Part shown: positions 22,744 to 32,700 of the stretch, in pieces
How positions within the stretch are numbered: the first letter of the stretch is position 1
How the letters are laid out: each line of letters begins with the position of its first letter
DNA from: Flectonema sp. DT1601
Lineage: Eukaryota > Euglenozoa > Diplonemea > Diplonemida > Diplonemidae
Direction of reading: 5' to 3'
Length of the DNA: 64,000 nucleotides
Assembly (NCBI GenBank): GCA_964019425.1
Contig: OZ025830.1
Coordinates: forward strand, 310,001 to 374,000
Program-made: the position numbers and the translations under genes
Notes under the pieces: generated by a model
Seen by the model: only the letters and a program-made list of their open reading frames with translations
Told to the model about the DNA's origin: nothing
Databases searched by the model: none

Positions 22744-23503
22744 TTTTAATAATATTTCTGTTTTTGAAAAATGCAATTATTTTCATTCTTGGAAAAAAAA
22801 AAGAACCAGAACTATAAACATGCTGACATTTAATGAGTAAATCGATATGCAGCACAGATTTAAAAAAAAAAGAATAACGTTCGGCACTCACTGTGAATCC
22901 CATCAGTTGCCTAACAGGGTTTCAGGAGTTAACGGAAGAAAACGGAGGCGTTCCCTCCAAAGTTTTTTTTTTTTTTTTTTTTAAATTATTTATTTATTTT
23001 TTTTAATTTGGAGAAAAAAAAATAACCCCTGTCGTTCGTTAAGCCTACTTAGAAAGAAGCCGCTGAAGCAGCTGTTTTTCGTTTGGAAAGGGCGGGTCTT
23101 GGTATTCACTTTTAATCCCAACGCTTTTTTGTAGCAGCTTTGCCCTTCACTTCTTCCATCACACACACACGATATTTATTGGTAGCGAACATAGTACACA
23201 CGATGACTTTAATTATTTCCCTTTTTTTTTTTTTTTTTTGCAAAAGGAAGAAAAGAAAAAAAAAGGAGAGGAAAATAAAATGCCGTTCAATCCAGAGAAC
23301 TTGTCTTTGGCGCCATACTCAATAATAATAAGAAATCAGTAGTTTCCGGGGCGTCAGCCAGCATAAGATGGAGGCGTTCATAGAGACAAGGAAAAAGACA
23401 ACACAACGAACAACGAACAATGAACAACGAAATATAAAGAAAAAGCTTAATTTAAGGAAAAATAAAATAAACGGAAATAGTACGCAAAAGATTTTATAGG
23501 CTC
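22744..23503. other. Spacer between the GH20 paralogs
   Basis: AT-rich with long T and A runs. It holds the promoter of copy A and the 3' flank of copy B. The bases just upstream of both start codons are the same (TTTTTAATAATATTTCTG on the plus strand). No further gene seen. Confidence 0.5.
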
Positions 23504-25003
23504 TTACTGATCGAAGCAAGATCCTGGTCCAGGAGGAGCTGAACGGGCATTCTTGTTTGCCGCTGGTGCAGCAGCAATACCTCTGCGGTTGAGAAGACAG
23601 CGGAAGTATCTCATTCTTGGCTGGGCAGCTGCAAGGTCGGTGACAGACCTATCAGACCACAGTCTTTCAGCGATGGCTCCCAACTTTGGCCAAATAGTGT
23701 TCTGAATGTCTGAAGTGTCAACAGTCTCTCCCCACATCTCTCCACCACCTCCGATAACAAGTTCACACTCAGCGTCAGTAAGACCCTTGCATGGTTCTCC
23801 ATTGTAGAGTACCTGCCAAGAGTACTGCAAGTGGTCCAAGTACCAGGTAGGCTCTGAAGACCAAACAACTCTGTAACCAGCAGCAGCGGCATCTCTAGCG
23901 ATAGTACCATTGTGCCATTGGTGAATAATGGTTTTCTTATCCAACTTGGTTCCAAAGTGGGTCCAAAGCTCATCCCAAGCAGTTGGGATCATTCCGATGT
24001 CGAGAACCATTTGAGTAACTCTTCCAACAAAGTACTCGTATCCCTGGTCAGGAGTCAGGTTACGTTCCTTAAGCCATGCGCTGATAGATGAAGACTCTGA
24101 CCAGCAGGCGGTGTTGACTTCGTCTCCACCAATGTGAAAGACTCCATCAATAGTTGCAGCCTGAACATCTTTAAACAATCCGTGGATCAAATCAAAGGTT
24201 GCATTAGTTGCTGGGTTAAGTGGCATCGGACACGTTGGTGACGGGCAGACCTCAGGGTGACCCTTACACCATGAAGCAGCGTGTCCCGGAGTGTCAATCT
24301 CAATAATCACACGAACACCTCTCTGTCTCGCAAATTCAACGACATCCTTCACATCTTGCTGAGTGTACCTCTCGTAGTTGGAGTACGCTCCCATGCTTGC
24401 GAGCTTTGGGTAGGTTGGGGAACCGTATGGGAATGACTGCTGATCAACAATATGCCAGTGAATGGTGTTGATCTTGGCGTAAGTGAATGAAGTGATGATG
24501 TTCTTAAGGGAAGCGAGAGGCTGAAAGTGTCTGCTGGTATCAACTAAGACTTCTCTGTGTTGGAATCTAGGACTATCAGTAATAGACCAAGGGGCATCTC
24601 TGACTACGTAGGTCTCACTGTCGAAGTCGAAGACAACGAGCTGGGACAATGTTTCCATTCCGTGATAGGCACCGAATTGAGTTTTTGCCGTAATCTTACA
24701 ATCAGTGGCAGACACTTCAAGTGTGTATGATTCGTCAATTCCCAAAACCAGTTTCGTGGAACCGTTGGCAACAGTTACTTCACACTTTTTCATGGTACCA
24801 GTCTTTGCTCCAGTGTGTGGGAAGAGTTGCTGTCTGTATCTTCCGTATGCCATGGTCAAGTCAGCTGATTGGGTACCCGTAAAGGTAAGCCCAGAATCAA
24901 ATGTGATACTGGCGGTACCATTTGTGTGCTGCTTAGGAAGCGGCCAAATGTTTGGATCAGCAGCGCACCCGACGGCGGCCGCTAACAACATCAAAGACTT
25001 CAT
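23504..25003 (-). CDS. Secreted GH20 beta-N-acetylhexosaminidase, copy B
   Basis: Single exon, 499 residues, exactly the length of copy A. It has the same signal peptide, the same GH20 order and an intact catalytic pair (HIGGDEVNTACW). Differences cluster around residues 300-330 (SESSSISAWLKERN against KLSRSISEWLRQHK) and near the C-terminus, while a central ~285-bp stretch of DNA is identical between copies. Residues that bind the sugar seem kept (TAWDELW, HQWH), so both should be active. Tandem duplication followed by local gene conversion is the simplest history. The two may differ in substrate length or linkage preference; that is inference only. Confidence 0.94.
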   Translation of the reverse strand: MKSLMLLAAAVGCAADPNIWPLPKQHTNGTASITFDSGLTFTGTQSADLTMAYGRYRQQLFPHTGAKTGTMKKCEVTVANGSTKLVLGIDESYTLEVSATDCKITAKTQFGAYHGMETLSQLVVFDFDSETYVVRDAPWSITDSPRFQHREVLVDTSRHFQPLASLKNIITSFTYAKINTIHWHIVDQQSFPYGSPTYPKLASMGAYSNYERYTQQDVKDVVEFARQRGVRVIIEIDTPGHAASWCKGHPEVCPSPTCPMPLNPATNATFDLIHGLFKDVQAATIDGVFHIGGDEVNTACWSESSSISAWLKERNLTPDQGYEYFVGRVTQMVLDIGMIPTAWDELWTHFGTKLDKKTIIHQWHNGTIARDAAAAGYRVVWSSEPTWYLDHLQYSWQVLYNGEPCKGLTDAECELVIGGGGEMWGETVDTSDIQNTIWPKLGAIAERLWSDRSVTDLAAAQPRMRYFRCLLNRRGIAAAPAANKNARSAPPGPGSCFDQ

Positions 25004-25588
25004 TTTTAATAATATTTCTGTTTTTTTGGGAAAATAATATTATAATTAATTAATTCACCAATCTGGGTTAAAAAAAAAAAAAAGCATCGCTTCCAACTCA
25101 GCCAATACACAGACACTCTGAAGGGAAGAGAATAGGGTAAGTACTAAGTACCAAATATAACTAAAAGAAACGGTGAGATAACAACTAAATAAGGGCAAAA
25201 AAAAATAAAAAAAGGGGGGGGAAAATATAATTTAAAAAAAAAAAAAAAAAAATTCAATTTTTTTTATTTTTTCCGCGTAACGTAAGAAACGGGAAAAAAA
25301 CTACGCATAGCTTGAAAATTAATATAAAAAAAAAATAAAAAGAAAACCTTGTGCAAGTGGATACAAGCCAAGGAACAAGAAAAAGAAATGAATTTTTCTC
25401 ATCTCTATTAGACAGCTGAAGTAGGAACAGTAAATCTAATAACAAAGTTCGTTAATAATTTAAGCCTACAAGTTTTTTTTTTTTTTTTTTTGCCCCTTTC
25501 TGAATTTTTTTTCAGTATATGTGAGTTATCAAAAAAATAAAATAATCAAAAAATCAATTATTTCGTAAGGACATCAAACAAATTAAAA

Positions 25589-25623
<35 letters not shown>

Positions 25624-25628
25624 CGGAC

Positions 25629-25672
25629 CATACCCCTTAACCCAGCCCTCCTCAGCAAAAAAAGTAAGGGTA
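25629..25672. repeat. Short repeat D, copy 2
   Basis: Matches 14293-14340 (CCCAGCCCTC(C/T)TCAGCAAA core, with CCCTTA and TAAGGG ends able to pair). Confidence 0.55.
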
Positions 25673-26112
25673 GCTAGCTAGCGAATTTAACGCACCAAAG
25701 GAAAACCCCCAAAACCTCTTTGGTATCCGTCACTGCGGAGTGCGGTTAAAGTGTAAACAAAACAAATAAGAAAAAAAAAAATATTAAAAAAAAAACTGAA
25801 TGCATTAAATACATTAAATGTGTCATTTTTTACGAATATAAATTTGGTTCAAGCCCACCAATCTATTTAATGCTGTGAGTGTCAAAGTAGAGCTGCTAAC
25901 AACGTAAGACTGAGCATTCGATAAAACTGAAGAAGGAAAAAAAAAAAAAAAAAGAGAACAAACTTTTCAATGCAAGTTTCTTTCGGGAATAGATGGATTC
26001 CACAAGAAGAAAAAGTTTGATTACTTTTTTTTTGTTTGTTTGTTTGTTTGTTGAAAGTCGACTCCAGAGGAGAAGCACAAACAACAATCGTTTAAGAAAA
26101 TAATCAACAAAG

Positions 26113-26133
26113 AGAACCGGCTATTCCGGTTCT
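26113..26133. other. Perfect 8-bp hairpin
   Basis: AGAACCGG and CCGGTTCT flank a 5-nt loop. No T run follows on either strand. Role unknown. Confidence 0.35.
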
Positions 26134-26919
26134 TATCGTCGCACGAGAACTTGCCTCGAAATTAAACAAAAGATCACATCAGAAAAACATGCTTTATAAG
26201 TAGGTAGCTGATGTAGAGAAAACAGGTTTTCCAGAACGCGGTAGCAGTGGTGTTGTGATTCGCCGCAAGAGAGCAGAAAGGCGATCCAACCAAAAAAAAA
26301 AAAAAAAAACACGTCATCTGAACACATGTACAACATTTAATGAAATAGAGCGAACTCATAAATTGAAATGAGAGAGAGGTTTCTGTCAGCAGCCAAGACA
26401 ACCTTCTCAACGACGAATATCCAATGTAAGGGTTTTACACAAAGAAGAAACAGATTGTTCGTATTAAAAATAACGAAGGTTTTAAAGTAGGCAGCGTTCC
26501 CGTTCCACTCATTGCGATATTTCGCTCCAAAAGGGTAAACGAAACAATAATAAGCAGACCTTACATCCGCATATAGGAAAGGTGCAATGCCACGCTATGT
26601 TTTCCATTCTGATGTAGTAAAACGGTTCCCATGCTGTATTCAAACGTCACGGGGTTCTGAGCCTGTTTTTTTTTCTTTCTTTTCTTTGACAAAATTACGG
26701 CTCTCAACTAAATCAAGCAACTGCATCGTTTTGACAGATGTTGAAAATAATGTAGATGCTCAATAAAAGGAGAGAGAGGGATTAAAAAAAAAAAGTAACT
26801 GCGTTTGCGTTTATCACAATTCAAAGAAAAGATTCGAAAAAATCCTGATACATCTGGTCACAGGATTTTTTAACAAAAGTTTAATATTATTATTTTATTT
26901 TTTTCCAGCGATAAAATGC

Positions 26920-26963
26920 TTTTTTTTTTTTTTTTTTTTTTTTTTCAACGCGGTAGTTCATAC

Positions 26964-27002
<39 letters not shown>
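26920..27002. repeat. Opposed poly-T and poly-A runs
   Basis: 26 T residues (26920-26945), a 20-nt spacer, then 37 A residues (26966-27002). Together they could form a long A-T hairpin and are likely to be unstable in length. Confidence 0.7.
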
Positions 27003-27004
<2 letters not shown>

Positions 27005-27746
27005 GGACTCCACTCTCTCTGCAACTGTGTTTTAAAAACAATTCGTGAAAACAATGTTGCTTTGTTTATGCACGGGGAACAAAATAAAACAGTGAGCGGG
27101 AATTAAAAAATTTAAAAAAAAGAATCTGCTATTTTGTCTTTATAGTATCACACACTGTATTTAGGTTACTGATGACCAGAACGAAAAACACCTCGGATCT
27201 ACTCTAAAATGAGACGGTTCTCAATCAAAACTCGTTTAACTCTTATATAATGGTGGTTAGAGTTGTTTAAAAAAAAAAAAAAAAACGAAAAAAAAGGTTG
27301 AAAGAAATATCGAATGGAGGAAAGAAAAAAAAAAGACGGAGAAATCGTTGTTCTGAACTTTATAGAAGGGTTTTGGTTAAAAGATGAAAATAGACAAATT
27401 AAACGAAACAAAATAAAACAGCCGCAGGCGCTTAGGGGTCGCAGCAATATTGCAAGCTGTTGTGCTTATTATACTTATTTTTAAAAAAAATATTTTCTTT
27501 TTTTTTTTTTTGTTGTGACGACCAGACCCTTTCCATAAATATTCGGGACAATTTTTTTTTTTTTTTCTCCCTTTTTTTTTTTTTTTTTTTTCTTTGTCAA
27601 GTTGACAAAGACTCAGATGGGGGGAAAAAAAAGAAAAAATTGTCCTACATATTATTATTGGTGAGGAGAGTTTTTTTTTTTTTTTTTTTTTGCATGAACC
27701 ATAAAAACCTGTTCAAAACTGAAATTTTGCTCTGATTGCAGCTTGT

Positions 27747-30700
27747 TCATGCTGCTCTCTTTGCATAACTGGGTGGTGGTTTTGGACGGGATTGTGATGT
27801 AGCACAAGCAGGGATGTGTCTATCAGCCACTCTGGCACTAAATTTCCTGTGACAGTGAGGACAAGGTATTCTATCATCTAGATTAATAGAAGGGATTGCT
27901 TCAAGTGCTTTATCATAATCTCTAGCACACTGAATCGCTGACCGAAGACCTTCAGATTGCCTCAAACTAGGACTTCCAGTAGGTGACTCATTTTCAGTAG
28001 TCTTACGATTTCGATTAGCACGAGAGCCATCAGAACTTTTCCCCGTTTGTTGAGAATCGCAACCAACAGTTCCGTCGTCAGATATGATAACTTGACCTTC
28101 TGATAGATGACTCGCTAAAGGATGTCGCTTTGGTAATGAACGATGTCTACTACTCGGCGAGGGGCATTCATCTTTTGAGGGACCTGTTGTTTGAGTCTTT
28201 TCTGTAGATGATGAGGCAGTGTGTCTGGGTGATTTCGTAGTTCGTGGTTCTTCAAAGCGGACCAGGGGAGGTCTTGCTAAAACTGTTGGCTTTTCAGATT
28301 TCATAACTCCCTTTTCAATCTTCTCAATACTGAGGCGAGAACCTTGATGAGGTACATCAGAATTGTTACCCGCAGCTGTTCGAAGTGATAGTTTTGACTC
28401 GAGTTGAGCGACTCTGGCATTCGCTTGAAGTAACGCTGAAGCAATATCTGTTGTAGTTAGTAATTCTGTGATGGGTTTTATTTCCTCCGGTGGTACTCTT
28501 GACTCGAGTGCCTTCACTCTTGCTTCTAATCCTACTAACGAATGGCTATCAATTGAGGTACTTTGTTTATGTTTACACGCCTTAATGTGTGCAGTTAGAC
28601 TTTGTTGATTTACAGCTTTGTACCCGCATGAGTGTTGAAATCTATTTACGGAGAATCTTTCTACGTAACTTTGGGGTTTTGGTGGTGGTTGAGCCCCTCG
28701 AGGAGCCCAGGGTGCTTCTCGTTGTTTTTGATGTCTGTTTAGGTTATCCTTTGCGACCTGTAAAGCTTCTTCAGTACTTTTTAATAAAGCTGTTTGCCTG
28801 TCGGCAAGTAGTTGTTCAGTCTCTCCCGTAGTGGTTGGGTTTAGGCGGCGGCGAGGACGGGGGCGGTGGACAGTCGTAGCGCAACTAGTGAAGTGTGACT
28901 CAGCTACCTTCTTTGAAACTTTTCTATTACAATAAGGACATGATACTCTATCATCTAACTTAGAATTTGTGTAAGTAACTGGGATCTCTTTTAGAGGCAC
29001 TCCAGACTTTAATGCCTGATCAGTTGCTCTTGCAGATCGCAAGGCTTCTCTCAACGCAGCAGTTTTTCTCCTCCAGTTCGATCCCGCCTGCGGTGCAGCA
29101 TTCTCATCTATTTCTGGCAGAGGCTGCACCGGCTGAGATGGTTGTTGTAGTTTCCTCATTTTTGTTTTCTTACATATTTGCTGATGTTTTTCGATTCTGT
29201 CTTTTATGAAGTTGCGGCCGCAGTGATCGCATTGAACCCGTTCAATGTCTTCGTAGCTGCCCTCCTCTTCCTTTTGAGGAACAGACGGAGTTACTTCAGG
29301 TGTTTGATGTTCTGACGAAGATATTTGTGGTGAATTCATATCATTTTGTTGAACGGAAGACACTTCACAAACGTCTTCACAATTTAGTATTTCATTAACG
29401 TTGGGTTCGTTGTGTTGATTATCAGTTGCAATGTCAACATCATTCTCACCCTTTGTGGTAACAGACACTGAAAGACTGGCTGCGTCATCAATATCAGTAC
29501 CGTCTATTAATGATTTGTGCGGTGCATTCGATTTATTTATTTCACAATGCTCATTAACTTCAACGTCCATATTCACAATTGGTAATAATACATCACTTTG
29601 AGGTGGTGTTTTACTTTCCTGTTGTACTTCTAGATACTTGTCTTCCTTCTCTTCGAAGCAGTGATTTCTGTTGACAGTACTCTGGTCAGGGATGTCAAGG
29701 ATGCTATCAAATTCTACTTTAGTCTGATCGTCTTGTTCTGCACACGAAACAGTATTCATGTCACCATCACCATCACCATCACCATTGATGTGTTGATTGC
29801 TGTGATTTGAGTCACCAGAGTGATCAATATTCGTTACTTGAATTGTGTCTTCTTGTTCTTGTTGTTCCTCACACACATTAGTAGTAGTTGTGTGGTAAGT
29901 ATTAGTCACATCTTTATCATTATCATCATTCTGGTCCCCAACGGCCTCTGTAGTAATCTGACCCGCCTGCACTGAGTCTGAACCCCCTTCATTAGTGAGT
30001 TGGGGTTGGTCTTGTTTCTCACGTAAGTCATCATCAATACTCATCACTTTAATACCTTCACTCTGTTCAATACTGTGATCAGGTTGGTTAATAAGTTCCT
30101 TATTGTAATGAGTTGGACTTGGTTGACCATCGTTGTTATTACATTCCTGGTTGTGGCTGCAGTTCGATTCCCCCGATTGACTCCTCTCCTCTTCGGGTGT
30201 GATCTCTTCGATATCTGAATGACTACGACAACTGAAATTAGGATCAATTAACGGAATACTTCTCATACTGATATTATGTTTCGGTTGAGATGGTTGTTCA
30301 GTTTCAATGTCTTCAACGTCGTGACTGAAGTTGGGATCGATTGCTGGAATACTTCTCACAGCTACTTCTCTGAATGAACTACTTTGACAACTTTCTTCAA
30401 CGTCATAATCATCATGACTGTGATTTGGGTCAATAACTGGAACGGATCGTAATGTACAGACATCATCAAGAGAGTGGTGTTGAGGTACAGATGTGTCGAT
30501 ATCTGGTTCAAGACATTCAATAGAATCTATATTCGTAACAACTGAGTCAGTCTGGTGTTGTTCATCACAGTCGTCAGAAGCAGCACTTGCTGCATATAAA
30601 GCTGTTTGAATAGTATTATTAAATCCTTCATCTGATTGGTTACTGTTAGTTTCAAGATCAACAACCTTTGGACTGTCACACTCTGTGATTGAGGTATGTT

Positions 30701-32063
30701 TTGGTGAAGTCTTAATGTCGTACTGACTGAGGTCTATTCGAAGTAGTTGTCTCTTCTCTGATGTGGGTTGAGAATGAATTGAGTAAGCAGGTGGTGGGTC
30801 GTTATCACTTTCAATGTTTTGCTCAAAGCTAACACAAGATTCTCTACTAACAGTACGAGATTGTGTTTCTGTTGTAAAACAACCAGCTGATACACATCCA
30901 CCACTACCTGCACTACTACTAACACCTCTTCTTGGGAATGGAATATGAACTGGTGGTGAAGACACACCAACAGTTCCAAGAGGAGGAGATATCACAGCAA
31001 AACCATCAGATCCATCGGCATTCGGATCAGGATTACTACAATTCCCTTCAAAGAATGAATTGAAACCTTTATCGACATCACCAGGTGATAATATTTGAGA
31101 AGGAGATCTAAAAGGATATTCACCCTCATAAAGTACCAAGTCATCTTGACCTGATCCTGGTGTTGCTAAAAACCTTACATCCGTTGATGACGTATCTGGA
31201 CGCACACTGTGAGATGTTGTGGGAGGTTCAGAATTGGTATTCGTCGCGAAGTCATATCGCATGTTGGAAATCCGATCTTGAAAATCATATTCGCAGTCAG
31301 CAGAGGCGTTGGTTGGGACTTCGCTTTCGTTAACTTTTGAGATGTTTTTTAAAATCGACTTTTGACAGTTCTCTAAGGAAGATCCACAATCACTACAAGT
31401 ACTAACGCTACCGTGTTCAACTGTTCTACAATTATTACAAATACGACCTCCAGTTGATGTTTCAGAACAAGCAGACATACGTCTAACTGCATTCTGAGCG
31501 TGACCTGCCGCGACATTTCCCAAGAGATGTGACTGACCAACTCCTGGCCATGGAAGCTCATATTTCGGAGGTGGTTTCTGAACCGAATGCTGCTCTTTTT
31601 TCTTACATGATTTTATATGAGTCGTCAACGCATCTAAAGTGAACGTTCTGTAGCAGTATTGACAAGGTGGTAGTGATTTATTATAAAGTGATATCTGTCT
31701 TTGATTCCATCGTTCAATATGTTCTTCATGTGAAACGTCTGTTGGTACGCAAGGATCGTATATATGACTGCCTCTGTCGGAAATAATGATGTCAACTTTG
31801 ATGGGGTCAGGAGGTGGATCTCCACGTATACTGGCGTCAGCTCTTTCCCATTCATTCATTCTTTTATCGTAGCATTGTGGTAGATGAATTATTAAGCTCT
31901 TAGTTCCATACTGTCTTCCACAAAGATAGCATGCCAGCAGTTGTGATATTGATTTCGTATCTTTATCTGTGTTGCAACATGATTTCTTGTGTGCTTTTAA
32001 CACATTTTCTCCATCAACGCTTCCTCTAAATACCTTACCGCATTCCTCACATGCTACAGACAT
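27747..32063 (-). CDS. Large multi-finger C2HC zinc protein
   Basis: Single exon of 1438 residues. At least seven short fingers follow the ZC2HC1/ZNF474 pattern CxxC-x(11-12)-H-x(3-5)-C: CEECGKVF near residue 5, CYLCGRQY near 45, CQYCYRTF near 133, CDHCGRNF near 965, CPYCNRKV near 1070, a Cys-reduced one (HSCGYKA) near 1180, and CPHCHRKF near the end. One Cys4 site (CNNC and CSDC) lies near 210. The middle 600 residues are acidic and disordered, with three imperfect copies of a (V/M)RS(I/V)P(A/L/V)IDPN unit, each followed by an acidic stretch. No catalytic domain. Fingers of this kind probably bind protein or RNA; in animals some members are testis or ciliary proteins, which is only a weak hint here. 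Confidence 0.85.
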   Translation of the reverse strand: MSVACEECGKVFRGSVDGENVLKAHKKSCCNTDKDTKSISQLLACYLCGRQYGTKSLIIHLPQCYDKRMNEWERADASIRGDPPPDPIKVDIIISDRGSHIYDPCVPTDVSHEEHIERWNQRQISLYNKSLPPCQYCYRTFTLDALTTHIKSCKKKEQHSVQKPPPKYELPWPGVGQSHLLGNVAAGHAQNAVRRMSACSETSTGGRICNNCRTVEHGSVSTCSDCGSSLENCQKSILKNISKVNESEVPTNASADCEYDFQDRISNMRYDFATNTNSEPPTTSHSVRPDTSSTDVRFLATPGSGQDDLVLYEGEYPFRSPSQILSPGDVDKGFNSFFEGNCSNPDPNADGSDGFAVISPPLGTVGVSSPPVHIPFPRRGVSSSAGSGGCVSAGCFTTETQSRTVSRESCVSFEQNIESDNDPPPAYSIHSQPTSEKRQLLRIDLSQYDIKTSPKHTSITECDSPKVVDLETNSNQSDEGFNNTIQTALYAASAASDDCDEQHQTDSVVTNIDSIECLEPDIDTSVPQHHSLDDVCTLRSVPVIDPNHSHDDYDVEESCQSSSFREVAVRSIPAIDPNFSHDVEDIETEQPSQPKHNISMRSIPLIDPNFSCRSHSDIEEITPEEERSQSGESNCSHNQECNNNDGQPSPTHYNKELINQPDHSIEQSEGIKVMSIDDDLREKQDQPQLTNEGGSDSVQAGQITTEAVGDQNDDNDKDVTNTYHTTTTNVCEEQQEQEDTIQVTNIDHSGDSNHSNQHINGDGDGDGDMNTVSCAEQDDQTKVEFDSILDIPDQSTVNRNHCFEEKEDKYLEVQQESKTPPQSDVLLPIVNMDVEVNEHCEINKSNAPHKSLIDGTDIDDAASLSVSVTTKGENDVDIATDNQHNEPNVNEILNCEDVCEVSSVQQNDMNSPQISSSEHQTPEVTPSVPQKEEEGSYEDIERVQCDHCGRNFIKDRIEKHQQICKKTKMRKLQQPSQPVQPLPEIDENAAPQAGSNWRRKTAALREALRSARATDQALKSGVPLKEIPVTYTNSKLDDRVSCPYCNRKVSKKVAESHFTSCATTVHRPRPRRRLNPTTTGETEQLLADRQTALLKSTEEALQVAKDNLNRHQKQREAPWAPRGAQPPPKPQSYVERFSVNRFQHSCGYKAVNQQSLTAHIKACKHKQSTSIDSHSLVGLEARVKALESRVPPEEIKPITELLTTTDIASALLQANARVAQLESKLSLRTAAGNNSDVPHQGSRLSIEKIEKGVMKSEKPTVLARPPLVRFEEPRTTKSPRHTASSSTEKTQTTGPSKDECPSPSSRHRSLPKRHPLASHLSEGQVIISDDGTVGCDSQQTGKSSDGSRANRNRKTTENESPTGSPSLRQSEGLRSAIQCARDYDKALEAIPSINLDDRIPCPHCHRKFSARVADRHIPACATSQSRPKPPPSYAKRAA

Positions 32064-32700
32064 TTCATTTAGTTAGGTAATTTTTTTTTTTTTTTTTTTT
32101 TAGTTTGTAACAAAAAAAAAACCCCCCCAACTCTTGCTGTTTGAATGATTTTGATAAGGTAATGACCGTAATCACCTGTTATGAAGTGAACCAGTCAATG
32201 TTCTTTAGCCAAAGTATTAAAACAACGAAAATAGGAATCTCGCCATCTACAAAGACTGGGAGGGTTCAAACAAACAATTTTTATTTTATTTTTTTTTTTT
32301 TTGGAAAGGGGAAAGGACAGAGAAAACAATACAGAGATATTTTATTTCTTTTTTGTTTTTTTTTTTTTTTTTTTTTTGGACATGATGAAGTACATCACAT
32401 CCATACAACAGTGGGGGAACCGGGGATACCAGTTTTTTTATATTAATGAGAATTACAACGATAAGTCTCACTGAAGAGAATATGCCCCATAAAAAATCTA
32501 TCAGTTTTCGCTGCGATATATCAGCACAGCTTCGATCGTCAGAACTATAATACAATCATCCCACCGGTAGATGGGGGACCGCAAAACAGTTTTACCCGCT
32601 CTTGGGATTTTTTCCAGAAAAGAATAATATCGGTCCTCTTAGCCAGCCAACCAAGGCCAGCTGACTAACAGAATTCGACTTTGGTAATGATCCCACTTTA
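32064..32700. other. Spacer between the kelch and C2HC genes
   Basis: AT-rich with T runs at 32290-32302 and 32357-32378. 32550-32700 is base-balanced and probably 3' UTR of the kelch-protein gene. No RNA recognised. Confidence 0.4.

Larger units (their letters stand above)
25004..27746. other. Gene-poor spacer with long homopolymers
   Basis: No coding exon recognised. It holds one copy of short repeat D, a perfect hairpin at 26113-26133, and opposed T and A runs at 26920-27002. Open frames here are poly-Phe artefacts. Confidence 0.45.
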
